A stretch of 64,000 bases of DNA from Ovis canadensis (GCF_042477335.2 NC_091255.1:46788501-46852500), one strand, 5' to 3'. Shown: positions 16,138-29,400, numbered from the stretch's first letter. Notes: generated by a model not told the origin, from the sequence alone. Translations and numbers: made by a program.

Positions 16138-17460
16138 CTTTCTTGAATACCAGCCCCTGTCACATCTGACTGTGGGTTTCAAGTGGGGAAAGAAGGAGTT
16201 CTCCTTGTCTTGACACCATGAAGGTGGCTTGAGAAGATGTCCTTTGAAGAGCCAGTATATTTTCTGTGCCCTACAGCAGCCCAGGGCTTCAAAGCCGCTC
16301 CATGCTGTACAGTTTGCACACCCATCCCGGTGGAGGGGAAGGAGGGTCAGTGTTTCAAGGCATCCCGTTCTGAACTTTGCTGGAAAAAAAAAGCAAAGGG
16401 CCTTCTATGAAGGACAAAACGTAGAATGGGACGTGGGAGAGCAAGAGATACTGTAGATCTTCAAAGAGCATCTCCACAACCCACACAGCCTTCTTCCCAA
16501 TAGTGTTAACTCTGCATTTTTACAGCGTAGCATGTGTGTAGTTTTTGGCTATTACTGGTGTATTATTTGGGGTGGGTGGGGTGGGGTGGGAAAGAAGGGA
16601 GATGGGTTAGGATCATTTTTGTTAAAATTTGGGGAAACGGTGAAACAAAGGAAAGAACAACTAATGATGATTGGGTTCAGTGTCCAGAATATTGTATCCT
16701 TTCAAAAAATGTCATTGGCAACCTAAATGAGGACTGTGAGAGACTGTTTAAAAGCTGTGAATGCCTGAAACTTAGAAGCCAAGGTATTCCCCTGCCTGAG
16801 CTTAATGCTGTTCCCAACAAAGGAATAAGAAGCTACCAAAGCTGCCATTTGGGAGATGGAAACTGGTTGAGGAGGAAAAGTCTTATTGGAGTGTATACAC
16901 AGGCAGATCATTCTGTCTTAGAGGTGCTACTCATGAAACTGACAAGAAGACCCTTTCTTTTCCTATTGTGAAGTTACAAATATCAGCTTCTCCATCCAAG
17001 CCACTGGTGAAGTATTTAGGGAAGGGCAGAGAGTGGTATAGGAGGTAAGTGAGTAGGGAAAGACAAGGGCCGGTGCTCATAGGGTGGAAAACTCTTGGAG
17101 CCTCTGTTTTTTGAACTTTGAAACCATTGGTGGCAGGGTTCAGTCACTGACAGCACAAGTTCAAGAGTTGAATGATTTCAAAAGCCCTGGTCTCAGGAGA
17201 AGATAAATTTTCATACTGGGGCAGTGGTTCACTTTAAAACAAAACAATTTTTTTAATCCTAAGAATTAACTAAAATCCAAAACGCTGTCTTGAGTCGTGA
17301 GATCCATCAGTTGTTGACATCGTCTTGATCTGCATCTAGAACTCCATTGTAATTTTTAGGCGTGTGTTAGGTTTTTGTGAAAACTTTTGTTTAAATGTAA
17401 ACTTCATATCAACACTGTCAGTTTTTTGTCTTAATAAAACTATATAGATTTATAATCCTT
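16138..17460 (+). other. CBX1: CBX1 3'UTR
   Basis: The sequence from the TAA stop to the AATAAA signal at 17433-17438 has no SINE inside and resembles the long CBX1 3'UTR. The cleavage site is inferred about 20 bases after the signal. Confidence 0.8.
17433..17438 (+). terminator. CBX1: CBX1 polyadenylation signal
   Basis: A canonical AATAAA occurs in 'gtcttaataaaactatatag', followed by a T-rich stretch (17461-17480, 'gatttttgtcttgtcttgct') of the kind that lies downstream of cleavage sites. Confidence 0.8.
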
Positions 17461-17931
17461 GATTTTTGTCTTGTCTTGCTAGAAACTCTCCTTGCCTTTT
17501 ATTATTTTATAGATTGATCCTCTTTGGGAACAACCTGCACGCTTGAATGGTTTTTCAATACTATAGGCTTGAAAATCTGGTATCTGGTGTGAGTCTTTTG
17601 AGTGGTCTCACGATATTAATTTAGTATTTACTGAGCATTTACAATTTTTATAGAGATTGTCACATCATTCTGTCTTCATACTGCTCAAAATATATTTAGC
17701 AGTCTGTGACCTGGTAGCAGTTCCAAACTGTGATACGTTTGGAAACACAGATTTGGGGGTTAGCTTTAGATCCTGACTAATGTTATCATAAATTTGTATG
17801 ACCTTAGCTAAAGCCAACTTCTCCGGACTTTTCAGGTATTGGTCCTGTGATTGATCAGTGAATTAAAACGTCATCCATTTTCTTAACATCATTTGCTGCC
17901 TATAATTCTAGAGCCCAAACAGAACTAGATT

Positions 17932-18221
17932 CTTTTTTTTGGCTGCGCTGGGCCTTTTGTTGCTCTATGTGGGCTTTCTCTAGCTGGGGCGAGCGGGGAC
18001 TGCTCTTTGCAGTACACTGGCTTCTCGTTGCTGGGGGCTGCTCTTGTTGAGAGCACAGGCTCTAGGTGCACAGGCTTCAGTAGCTGTAGCATGCAGACTC
18101 AGTAGTTGGGGTGTGCGGGCTTTATTAGAACATGGGCTCAGAACTTGTAGTGCACAGGCTTAAGTTACTCCGTGGCATGTGGAATCTTCTGGATCATCCA
18201 CTGCACCACCAGGCAAGTCCT
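17932..18221 (-). repeat. CHR-type SINE
   Basis: It starts with a T8 run and TTGGCTGCGCTGGGCC on the + strand and ends CACCACCAGGCAAGTCCTA, the reverse complement of a full-length diverged CHR SINE. It forms an inverted pair with the copy at 18321-18570. Confidence 0.85.
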
Positions 18222-18320
18222 AGGACTGGATTCTTGTCAGTTACAAAAGGGGAAGCAGGATTTCCACTGAGATCAATTCAGCTCTACTCAATAGTTAAGC
18301 ATTTGTTCCAAATAAACTGT

Positions 18321-18570
18321 AGGACTTCGCTGGTGGTCCAGTGGTTAAGAATCCTCCTGAAATGAAGGGGACACAGGTTCTATCCCTGGTCCAAGAACAT
18401 CCTACATGCCATGGGGCATTTAAGCACATTCCCCACACTGCTGAGCCTGTGCACTCTGGAGCCTGTCCTCTGCAACAAGAGAAGCTATCACAATGAGAAG
18501 TCCACGCACAGCAACTAGAGAAAGCTGGGGCACAGCAACCAAGACTCGGCATAGACAAAAATAAGTATTT
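18321..18570 (+). repeat. CHR-type SINE
   Basis: It begins GTAGGACTTCGCTGGTGGTC and ends 'cggcatagacaaaaataagt'. It lies 100 bases from an opposite-strand copy of the same family. Confidence 0.85.
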
Positions 18571-21447
18571 TAAAAAACCATATTCTTTCCCAGGGAAGAC
18601 ACTGGAATTGATAATGCATGCAATGAAAACTGAAGTGAAGGAACACAATTTTGTTATCTTTAAAAGCCAATTACCACACATTTCTAGACTCAAGAATGAA
18701 GGATAAATTCTTCTCAAGTGATTGTTGAAGCCACAACATGCATGCAAAAGTGTTAGGGAAAAAATAAGACATAGACACAACAAATCTTCAGTCTCCTTTC
18801 AGAAAGTATTCGTAGAGCATGTCTTCAGATGTGCAAAAACATGTCGGACGCCTTTGACAAAACTACATCATCATAGACCTCTAGCCCAAGAGTCAAGGAG
18901 ATAATATTAAGTTGTTGCCCTAGTTACCATTACAGAAGAACAAGAGCTAACTAATTTGATGACAGAATCATTGTCTGACACTGGCAAAGCCAGTCAAGAG
19001 AAAATACCGTGCTCCTTTACTGCCTTTAGTTTCAAGTTAATAAATACAAAAACACTCTTTCTGCTTTCCAATGGCATTTGAAAATTTTGACTACCAATTA
19101 CAAATAATTTTTAATAGCTTGAGTTTTAAGTACTTATTTTCAGATGTAATCTTATATTCCAGAACTCATTCAGACTGGAGTTCAACTGATTTTAACCCTT
19201 GGCTAGTTAGCATTGACCATATGTACACAACACATTTACAGTTTATGGTCTGTGACACTGGGAATCTGTATTATAAGGTATATTTTCCTCTTAGAGAAAG
19301 GGGGAATGCTAGAAGAAATTGCTACATCAAAATAATTTGGTGGAACTCTGAAATCCAGATTTCTGCAATGGCTCCAAATCCTGAACTACGTATGGAGCTG
19401 GGCTGTTGGAGAGCAAATGAATCTGATCAAGTCATATTAATCTGATGTGCATGCAAGTCCGCCTTCTCATAAAGATGTTCTCATTTAAAACTCAGAACTG
19501 ATAGGAATGAACTAAGTCTAGGCTCAGTGTTTTCCCGCCACTAGAATTTGATTGAAATACAAATACCACTACCAGGCCAGCATTCAGCTTACTAAGTAGA
19601 AGGAAGTCTTGACTTCCTTCTCCTTTTCTTTCAGCATCCTGATGTTCTGGTGTGTGGTAAGAAGTTTGATATAGGAGCTTAAGATCCTTAGACAACCATC
19701 AGTCTCTGATCTGCACATCACCTTGGTATGACTGTCCAGCAAGGTTTTCTCTAAAAGTTAGTGATTCCCTAGCCAAAGAGTTCAGAGTTGTTTTCTCTCT
19801 CATCTGTTTGACTTTTAATCGACTTGGCCTAGGGCCTCCTTTTGAGTAAACTGATGGGTATTGAAAGCAAATGAAATCTGGAAGAAAAAAACATCCTTCT
19901 GGGATAAAAAGCACAGTTGGCCCTGCTTGAAGAAAGTAGAGCAAGGAATGTTTCTAAGGCTTTTCTTTTTTTTTTTTTTGGCTTAGGCCAGTTAGGTGGC
20001 AGAACTCTGAGGCAAGGCTAAAACATTCAAGTTTACAATATATTCTGACTAGTTTTTCTTAATAAATAGCTAGTGTTAATTCACCAGCAGATCCGAGTCT
20101 GCATTCTGACCTTGTTGGTTTGCATAGTTTGTGATAGTACCAAAGCTACTGTTCATGCCATGAGGATTTTAAAATCCTAGTTGACTTTGACCAGTCCTGC
20201 CCTGTTTACTGTTTTGCATAGCCACAGATCAGGCTGGGCTACTTTGGGACCTGGCTCTGGGACATGGGCCTATAGTTTCGGTTACTGCTTCAGCCCCTAG
20301 CTGAAGATTGGAAGGCTTGTTGAGACAACTGAATTAGCCTCATTTAATTTCTTTAAAAGGCAGAGCCCCAACACTTGGGTCTTTTCTCCCTCTCTCCAGA
20401 TGAACTAGATTTTATTTCCTTGGTTGAAACAGCAACTGGAATTAGTAACAAATACCATGTAGCCTACTCCATTATACCAGCTTTAAGACAGTATGTCTGC
20501 ACACTCAGGAAGACAAGGGTTTCTATCCTACTGATTGTGAAAATACACCTCTTCAGCAAGGGCCCATATTCTCACTCCACTGGCGGCAACTTGTACACTA
20601 GATTTATGTTTCTCCACTACTTCAGGCAGACATGAACTTTCAAAGTCCTAGATCTAATAAGGACTGGAACTCAAACCACGCATTAAGTTTCACATCCCCT
20701 CAGTCCCCACATGCTCATTCTCTACTGAAAGGTTCAGAACTGGAGGAAAGAATGACACCTCTGTGTGAGAAGTGGAAGTGAAAGAAGGGGCTTGGTACAC
20801 TGACAAAGTGACAAGTTGAAGGTCTGAGTCCCTTTCACTTCCCATATAGATCAGGGATAGGAAAAAAAGGCTTAACCACTCATCATAATCAGTAATCAAA
20901 CACGGATTTTGCTAGAGCATGTCTACACTGGGTTGTGAAAATGACCTCCAGGAAGGCAGACCCCAACCTGGTACCCCTTTCAGTACCTGCATAGCGTCAA
21001 TGCCCTAGAACTATGTATTTAGTCTGAGCTTCTGAAGCTGTTGCTCTAGGTCAGTCCCTACTGGATGAGTTAAAATAGGGTGGTGGAGACACTTTTCTAC
21101 AAGGCACTTGTTTTTCCAGCTACTTGCCAAACAGACCTGAAGAGCAGGTCTGCTGTAGCTGTGGGTGGTAAAAGCAGGGGTGAAGGCCGCCTAAGAGGAC
21201 TCCATGGTAAGTACCTCCTCATTCAACGGCTGTTTTTAATTGTTCAGCTTTCCCCAGGACAAGCAAGGAGTCGGCTATGAAGGCCAGGTCTTGACACTGG
21301 AGCATGTCTCTAGATTTCTATTTTTCCCCTCAGTTCTGTGTGGGTTTTTTTTTTTTTCTATTTTTATTGAAGATCTATTTTATTGATACTGAAATAGCCT
21401 TGGTTTCAGTAGTAAGACCTTATGTGGGGCAGAGACTGAAACAATGG

Positions 21448-21556
21448 ATCTGGGACTTTCCTGGCGGTCCAGCAATTAAGACTCCATGCAGGGGGTAAGT
21501 GTTGGATCACCCATTGAGAAACTAAGACCCCACAAAGCCTGAAAAAAAAAAAAAGG
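21448..21556 (+). repeat. tRNA-Glu-derived SINE fragment with A tail
   Basis: The head CTGGGACTTTCCTGGCGGTC and the ending 'accccacaaagcctg' plus an A13 tail mark a short cetartiodactyl SINE. Confidence 0.7.
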
Positions 21557-22242
21557 ATCTACTTCCACTGCCTTACATAATTAAAGATGTGTGGGAAAAT
21601 CAGTTTGAATGATGCCTAGAACTAAACTCAAGACAAAGCAAGCTTTTGACCCCTACCCGAAAAGACACCCGGAAGTTTGGTCCTGAGGCCTACTCATCTC
21701 CCTGTGAACTCTAGGACCTTGTGTCACTTCCTGACTCAGGTGCAACAGCTTTCACAGGCCTTACTTGAGTTCTCATATCTTCTTCCTGCTTCTTCCTGCC
21801 AGAAAAAGCCTTGAAGCTGGAACACCCACTCCACCTGCCAACAGCAAAAAGAGGTCAGCCCCACAGTAGTGCTGACCAACTTGGCTCAAAGCCCCAGCTA
21901 ATCAGCAAGCTCCCAGACACAGCTGTACATCTCTCCATAAGGGGCCATGAGGGAAGGGGGTGACCAAAACATACTTTCTCAGACCAGAAGCAACACTAGC
22001 AAAGGGGAGGTAAGGCATTTTTCTCTTAAGAGCTAAAAAAAAAAAGTTTAAAAAGTTGCAAAACTAAAGTTAAAGCCTAATCGTGAACTAAACAAAAATA
22101 TGTATACATGTATCTAGAAGGAATACAAAGACATTACTCTGAATTTTACTTGTCACAGTTTTCTATATATTTTTATCAGCAGTTTTTCCAACTTAATTTT
22201 TAGCTTTTTTCCCCTTTAAAATGTTTTATTTGGTTTACAGTC

Positions 22243-22416
22243 GTTTTGTTGTTGTTCAGTCGCTAAATTGTGTCCAACTCTTTGCAACCCCATGGACTAT
22301 AGCACGCCAGCCTTCCCTATCCTCTCCCAGTTTGCTCAAATTCATGATTCATGTCCATTGAGTCGGCGATGCTATCTAACCATTTCATCCTCTGCTGCCT
22401 TCTCTTTTTGCCTTAG
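22243..22416 (-). repeat. BovB LINE 3' fragment
   Basis: The + strand reads TTGTTGTTGTTCAGTCGCTA and then GCAACCCCATGGACTATAGC, the reverse complement of the BovB 3' end. 'attcatgattcatgtcc' shows a small local duplication. Confidence 0.85.
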
Positions 22417-23354
22417 GAAACAGCTCTTTCTTGATAGGACCAACCAACCCCTTCCAACTAGGGTTGGGGGAGGAGGGGGTGGGAAGCCATTGTAAATTGA
22501 AACAAATTAAGAGCTCAGCCTTAGTCCCAGAATTCTATTCCACCCCACAGAATAAACTTTTGTAGCATCACGGAACCAGGTCACACAGTGGTACATGGGG
22601 AGTTCCAGATCACAGGTTTCATAATAGAGAACACAGCCTCCAGCCCAAAACCTTGTCTGGTAATCTCACAGAGACTGCCAAGTGGCCCATTCATTACTTG
22701 GGCATTTGTAAAGTACCTACCATAGATGGGCATGAGGCCGTCCTAACAACCATCTGGTACCTTAAAGCATTCACCACTTCACACGCTTTTGGTTTTTTGA
22801 GGGAGAAGATTCTGGTCACCTCAGCTGGAAAGGATTTCAAATGCCTTAAACCCTGGGGTCAAACTGTCTGTTTCTCTAGTCCTGGGGCCCTGCTGTTCCA
22901 ATGAAGGGCCTGGCATGCGCCGGTCCGTCCATCCCTCAGGTTTCCATCCTCACTGTCGTCACTGACTGCGCTCCAGCTGGCAGGTGGGACCACCCGAGAA
23001 GTAACAGCATGGTCCGTGTTAGAACTGGAGTTGCCGCAGGGGGACAGGTAAGGAGCTGGGCCGCGTGACGAAACCCGCCCAGCCCTATGAGAATAAGGCC
23101 AAAGGACACTGAATTCTTCCTCTAAGAGGATTCAGCTGACAAGCCCTACAAAAAGGTAATAAACTCATTTTTGGAAGACTTAATGCAGTATTTAAGACTG
23201 AGTTGTCAACCTGCCCAACTCTTCACCCACCTTCCCATAAGAGCTTTGCCTTCGCCAGTGGTCAGTGCTCTCCTCTTGGGGCCTATTTCCTTTACACTCA
23301 CTCAGTTTAAATTCAAAATGGGGAAAAATTGCACTTGAGAATGAATCATTCATT

Positions 23355-23365
23355 TTATTTTATTT
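23355..23365 (-). terminator. NFE2L1: Probable NFE2L1 polyadenylation signal (tandem AATAAA)
   Basis: On the minus strand two overlapping AATAAA hexamers occur in AAAATAAAATAAAATG, about 1.7 kb past the stop codon, a plausible 3'UTR length. Confidence 0.6.
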
Positions 23366-23384
23366 TGTCATGTGCTCACAGCAT

Positions 23385-23412
23385 CTTTCTTTCTCTCTCT
23401 CTCTCTCCTCTC
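23385..23412. repeat. CT/TTTC-rich microsatellite
   Basis: A short pyrimidine run of alternating CT follows 'catctttctttct'. It lies in the inferred NFE2L1 3'UTR. Confidence 0.85.
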
Positions 23413-25057
23413 CCTGGCAGGTCACAGAGATAAATTAAAAATAAATCTACAAGGAAATAATTTATAAAAGCACTTCCCAGGCTCATGCCTTCTATCCCTA
23501 CTGCTCAGTTAGAACGCCTCCCCCTCCAAGTGGGGAAGAGAATCAGTGCTTCCCCCACTTGAACTCATTCCTGTCAGTCTGGGGCAGACCATGCTCTAGA
23601 CCCAGGCAGAGGTGGGGACGGCAGTAGGCAGCAAAGACACGGGTCCAGAAACCACCGGGTCACCTTGGCGCTCCCCTCTCTGCCTCCCCCAGGCAGTCCG
23701 CCAGAAGCCCTTGCTAAACCGGGGTACGGAGAAGCTGCCTGTGGCCAACAGCCTTGGGGAAGGGGTACCCTCAGCCCCTCTTACATGCACTTCTCATTCT
23801 CCTAGAAAGAAACCCAAAAAGAAAGCAGACAGAGACCTCGGGACAGAGGAGAAAAATCCCAAGTGTTCACACGATTACACGGAGTCTTTATGGCAAAGAG
23901 AACATTTAGCAGCTTTGAATATTGGGGTATCTCCTTTTTACTCAACACAAGCATTCTAGACCCTATAAGTGAAACAGGGCTCAAACCCTAAAAAAAAAAA
24001 TCAAAGCGCAAGAAACTCTAAAAGGACTAGTTTTTGTCGTCGTTGCTGGGTTTCCTATTTTTTGTCTTTCCAGTGACAAGCCCAGTTGGTGGGGGAGGCC
24101 TGAGGGAAGGGTCACTCCCCAGTGTTGTGCTGAATACTGCCTGGCTTCTCCACATCACCCCCTGCCTCAGAGCAGCTCCCAGGAGGCTGCAGGCCCAGCA
24201 CCCCAGCTGCAGAAGAACTCCAGGCAGCCGCTGAGGGGCAGGGGCACGCGGGCAGGAAGAGAACAGCATTCACATGCAGGCTCTGGTGGAGATGTGGGAG
24301 CCTTGGCTCAGGGGGGACTGGGCACAGAGGAAGGCGGATGGCAGGGCAGCTGAGTGGCATGCTTGGCTGGGGCTGCTGCAACACAGGGCCTGACCCTCGC
24401 CTGTCTACCGTTTGTTTCATCCTAACTCTTCAAGTCAGTGTCGGATCCCAGTGGCTCCCCCATGACCGAAACCTCACAGAAAACATCATCCAAGAGCTCC
24501 CCTTCAGGGATGCCAAAGTGCAGGGGCAGGAGAGTTCAGAAGCCCCTCCCAGAACCCACTCCGTGTTCCACCCCTCCCCTGGGGTGAAGTGGGGTTTACT
24601 CACACCAAATGATCTAGTCTCCCCTAAAACCTGATGCCTGGAATCCTGGCCAGAGCCAATTTAACCTGCCCTTTGATTTTCTTCCCGCTTTGATTTTCCT
24701 TCCCCTTCCTTCCTTCCCGGTGATGAGACTGACTTTCTACTACCTCCCCCTCCTCTCACAAGTCCCTTCCTTCCCATCTGCTGGCCTCCAACAATGCCAG
24801 CACCACCCTTCCCCTGAAGGAAAGGGGCAGGGGTGAGGGCCCGGTCCACCCAGGCGGTCTGGCCACTTCCACCCCCTCAGCGGGGGAAGCTGAACCAGAC
24901 AGCGCCTGCCTCTTCCTGTCCACTGACCCGCAGTCATCCCCTCTGAGAAGATCTATTGGATAAGAAGGCATTAAAGTCCCCGCTGTAGGTCCAGGTCCAG
25001 GCCCAGCCCTTCTCCAGTTCCCATCTCGGTGAGCGTCAACCCCCTTCCTCCCCAGGC

Positions 25058-26407
25058 TCACTTTCTCCGGTCCTTCGGCTTCCTCTCCTGCCGCCGGGCC
25101 TGCTGGTCGGCCAGGGTGCGGGGGATGAGGAGGACGCTGCCGTCCCCGGCGTACTGGAGCGCGTACTGACTGGGCGAGTAGGGCCGCCCGTTCTCATCCC
25201 GCAGCCGCCCAAACACCTCCTGGTACAGGCTCTGGACCTTCTGCTTCATCTGCCGCAGGGACCGGAGGAACTCCACCTTCTCCCGCAGCAGCCGAGCTTT
25301 ATCCCGCTGCAGGTCCTCCACGTCCCGCTCCAGGTTCAAGATGGTGTCCAGCTTGCGCTTGCGGCAGTTCTGCGCCGCCATCTTGTTCTTGCCGCGGCGC
25401 CGGATGTCACGGATGAGGCTCAGCTGGGCCTCGCTCAGCTGGTACTTGGACAGCAGCTCGTTGAACTCCTCCACAGGCAGGTTGATGATCTTGTCGTTGG
25501 TAAACGGGATCTTCATGGCCCGGGCTCGATGCTCATCCCGGCTCATCTGCTTGTCCAGGAAGTCGGCCTGCTTCTCCTTGCTGCCCTTCTTGAGAGTGCT
25601 GGGGGGCGGCAGGTCAGCAGAGTCGAGGGCACTGGGCGCCATGTTGTACGTGTGGTTGTGCCCAACGTGCTCCAAGTAGGGCAGGCAGGAGAGCTGAGAC
25701 GGGTCCTGGTAGCTCATGCGGCAGAACTTGGAATACTCAGGCTGGTAGCCCACAGCGCCCTCAGCCTCTTCCAGATCCAAGGTCTCAGAGTCAGAGCTAT
25801 AGCCCACGGCACCTTCCTCAGAAAAGGAGGAAGAGGCTGAGGAAGAAGCAGACGAGGAGGAAGAGGAGGACGAAGAGGAGGAGGAAGAGGAACTACCTTC
25901 AGAGCTGCTCAGGGAGGAAGGGCTATGGCTGGAGTCCAAGGAGAGGCCTGAGTCAGAATCGAATTCTTCTTCGAGCTGGGAGGCCTGTACTGGGTTAAAG
26001 CCTTCTTCTATGGCCAGGTCCATCAAGCTGATTTCATCCAGCATGGCTTCATCTAACAGACCCCCCAGCGGATCAGGCAGCTCAGGGCTGGCTGTGTCGT
26101 TGGCCGTGCCATTGAGCTGTGGCGGAAAGAAGAGCCCCGCCAGGTTGGTGGAACCAAAGGTGGAGTTGAGGCTGGTGGAATTGCTGGGGACCAGCGGGAG
26201 CAGCGTGGAACTGCTGGCCACAGGCAGGCTCTCCACCTCCGGGCTGAAGAGTGAGAAGTCCTGGCTGCAGCCCCCCAGGGATGCCTGATGCAGGCTGACA
26301 TTCTGATTGATGGGAGTGTTGGGGGCAAGGCTGTAGTTGGTGCTCAGTGGGTCTCCTGGAGGGGCATTATACAGGATTTCACTTGTTGATGTGTTCACTT
26401 CCATGGC
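25058..26407 (-). CDS. NFE2L1: NFE2L1 last coding exon (NST domain to bZIP)
   Basis: This exon follows a CTCCTCCCAG acceptor (minus strand). It encodes 449 residues: the glycosylated Asn/Ser/Thr-rich domain, AD2 and the poly-Ser stretch, the DSGLSLDS degron, the CNC domain (about QMSRDEHRARAMKIPF onward), the basic region, the zipper and the C-terminal Neh3-like tail ending KPKDRRK. Internal methionines near its start could initiate the short LCR-F1-like form known in this gene. Confidence 0.97.
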   Translation of the reverse strand, partial: AMEVNTSTSEILYNAPPGDPLSTNYSLAPNTPINQNVSLHQASLGGCSQDFSLFSPEVESLPVASSSTLLPLVPSNSTSLNSTFGSTNLAGLFFPPQLNGTANDTASPELPDPLGGLLDEAMLDEISLMDLAIEEGFNPVQASQLEEEFDSDSGLSLDSSHSPSSLSSSEGSSSSSSSSSSSSSSSASSSASSSFSEEGAVGYSSDSETLDLEEAEGAVGYQPEYSKFCRMSYQDPSQLSCLPYLEHVGHNHTYNMAPSALDSADLPPPSTLKKGSKEKQADFLDKQMSRDEHRARAMKIPFTNDKIINLPVEEFNELLSKYQLSEAQLSLIRDIRRRGKNKMAAQNCRKRKLDTILNLERDVEDLQRDKARLLREKVEFLRSLRQMKQKVQSLYQEVFGRLRDENGRPYSPSQYALQYAGDGSVLLIPRTLADQQARRQERKPKDRRK

Positions 26408-29400
26408 CTGGGAGGAGAGACGAGCGTCACCATTCACTGTGCGCAGATTCCCTCCCCTGGTGTGGCTGGGGGCTCACACTAGCAGGCACCCAACACAGGC
26501 ATGGCCGCCTGGGTATAAATGAAAGAGATGGGAAACCAGAGCCCATCAAGTGGGGCTTGGAGCAGCCTCAGCTCCCAGCCCCACTTGATCTACCATGCCT
26601 GGCAGAGATGGGTTCCTCCCTGTGAACTCCCCCCAAGGCAGGACTGATGGGCTCCCGGTCACCTCTGGTCAGACTCCCCCATCATGACGGGAGAGGAAAA
26701 AAGCTCCTAACACTGCAAAATCAGCACAGTGAAGAGAACACCTGGGCCTGCAGTGAGACAGCCTAGCTGCACCACTTGCTGGAAGACCAGAAGCATTTCA
26801 CTCAGCCTCTCTTTGAGTTCAGTGTCCTCACCTTTAAATAATAAAAGGGCCAGCAAGATGATGTGAGGGCCAAGTGACCTGACAATGGCTGCAAAGGACT
26901 TGCAGGAATGTCAGCCTGCTTCAATGCTCGATCTAGGAAACACCGAGCCAAGTGATTACCTGCCTGAAGGAAAGGAAGAAGGTGCACCTAGGAGGCAGGC
27001 CTGCTTTAGAAGCCTCAGTCCCGGAGCTGCTTTTCCCAAACCCCAATCCTGACTCCACCCACTACTGCCCCAATGAGACACCTGGACAGTTACACCTCAG
27101 TATCCCCACTTTTCTTATCAATCAGAAAGGTGTTACTCTTTCTTTACCCAGAAGAGGAAAAGCAACTGAAAACGAAGATACTCCACACAAAGTCCGACAG
27201 GTTTGTGCCTGGTTCTGAAAATCCTACCTGCATTTCCATGATGGACATGAGATCTTGCCACTGCTGTTCCAAATCAAATGGCGACTCTGTCCCAGTCAGC
27301 AGAGGAGACAAAAGGTTGTTCTGAAGACCTGGGGGCTCGCTCTCACTAGGCACTGCTTCTGTTATGCTGGAAATGTCTGCCGGAAACTAGGGCAAAACAC
27401 AGAAGGTTTAACAAGGGAGGAGGAAAGACCACCTTCGGCTTCCTCCCAGAGACTACCGCCTGAGGCTCTGTATCTTCCTTCCTCTGCATTCACCCCCAGC
27501 AGCCAGGATAGGGCCAACACCAAAAGCTGGCCCCTCAGGCAGCCGCAGAGACACACCATGTGCAGGCTACCCTGCTGGCTCAGTGGGCTCTCCCTAGAGT
27601 CCTGCTCACCTCAGCATTCTCCCCAAAGGGGCAGGTGGCCTCCAGCAGCCTAAGGCACTCTTCCAAGGACAGGGCTGTCTGGTCCTCCCCACCAGGCACC
27701 TGTGGCAACAGCAACTGTTAAGTCTGACTGACCCAGGCCTTGGCTGCCTGTGGGCCAAAGCCCCTTCCCCAGCCTTTCCAAGGGAAAGCTGGAAGGAGGC
27801 CTTGTGTGGTCATAGGGCTACACTCTCCCTACGTCCCCAGGCTGTCGGCTGGCCACAAGTCCCAAACTCCAGGGGAGGAGAGAGCTAGCGGGAGGGCTCT
27901 GATGCCAGCAGACAGCCGCTAGGTGCTCTGCCTCCCTGTGCTCTTCTTTGTAAGGTGTGGTCCCTCCACTGCTGCTTCGGCTCTTCCACTCCCACTTCCT
28001 CAGCCACCGCTGTGACTTAGAGATCCCAACCCAAGGTACACATTCAGGCCCATCCCACAGACACACACTGCCTTCTCTAGAGAGAAGTTTCTAGAAGTAG
28101 GCAGAGGTGGGAGTACCTGTGCAGGGAAGCTCTCCCCGGTCTCTCCATCCACTAGCAGGTTTCGAGCCAGAGCTTCTGCACCCTCGCCTGGCCATGTGTC
28201 CTCTTGCTCTGCTCCATCTCGCAGTTCCTTATCCACATCCTGCTCCTTCTGGCGATGACTGTAGTCAAAAATCTCTCGCCCAGCCCCCAGGTCAATATCC
28301 TGTCGCCAAAGGATGTCAATCAGATCTATGTCCTGAAAGATAGAGCACCATGACTTTAGCTCTGGGGTCCTGGGGCCCCTCCCTGTCCTGCCCCTCAGAA
28401 GTCCCTCCAAGCATCACCCCAACTACTCCTGGGTGGGATCGCTCCCAATCTACACCTGCCAGCTTCTTCTGCTGTCCCCTCCGTACCAGCAAGGATTCAT
28501 TCATCTATTTCCAGACACCACCCTCCAAAACAAAAAGAGAGCTAGCAAAAACCTCTAGCATGACTATCACCAAACTAGCCTGTGCACTTAGGATCTGGAC
28601 CAGAAACACAGCCAGGCCAAAAGGCAGGGCAATCTCACCACAACTTAAGAAGGAGGCGAAGCAGAAGACGCCTCTCACTTTGGGAATGGGAATCCCTTAA
28701 ACTTGGTTTGTAGAAAGATGGCCATGGCAACTAAGGGTGCACTGTGAAGCAGAATCGCTTCGCAGTGGCCAGGCTTGCATCAGCCTATGGTGCCACTGTA
28801 TTTGCATAAAGGGGTGGGGTGGGCTGGAGAGGAAAATCCCTGCATTTGCAACCACCTGATGCAACCAATGACAACCACAGGCTACCTCCAGCCCTTCCTA
28901 CAGCCATTCCCCTTTTCCCCCGGCTGAGGCAGGAGTACGGATGAACACCCACAACTCTTAGCCCAGGCTCACCTCAAGATCCATCCCTGCTAGAATGCCC
29001 ACTCTCAGCTGATCCCAGCAAGCCGCCTCAATCCCCGGAGAGCCTCAGGCAGTCAGATGATCCTCACTGGGCACCCCACCCCTGCCAAGGCCAGCCCCAC
29101 AGTGTCCCCTCACACCAGTGCTCACTCCCTTACCACACCCCAGGACTCACTGACTGCCATCAGTCAACCCACTCAAGGACATAGCCCCCATCACCGCCCA
29201 GCCACAACTGCCGCCTTGGGCACCAAAATGCCTCCCTCCCACTCTACCCTGGCGCCTCTCGATCAGTTCCTGCTCCAACTGCCACCCCCATTGCCACCCA
29301 GCATATCAGCACACAACCCCAATAAATAAGAGACATTTGGATTTCCTATACATGCATGTGGCTGAAGAAACCCTGAATTGTTGCCTTCAACTCAGATGTT

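Larger units (their letters stand above)
17461..23339. other. Intergenic region between convergent CBX1 and NFE2L1
   Basis: About 5.9 kb separates the two poly(A) sites. It contains a pair of oppositely oriented CHR SINEs, another tRNA-derived SINE, a BovB fragment and simple tracts. I see no gene: the open frames are short and show no recognisable protein. Confidence 0.7.
23340..25057 (-). other. NFE2L1: NFE2L1 3'UTR
   Basis: This stretch runs from the TGA stop at 25058-25060 to AATAAA-type signals on the minus strand at about 23355-23365 ('aaaataaaataaaatgaatg'). It includes a CT microsatellite and GC-rich stretches. The end is inferred from the signal only. Confidence 0.6.
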
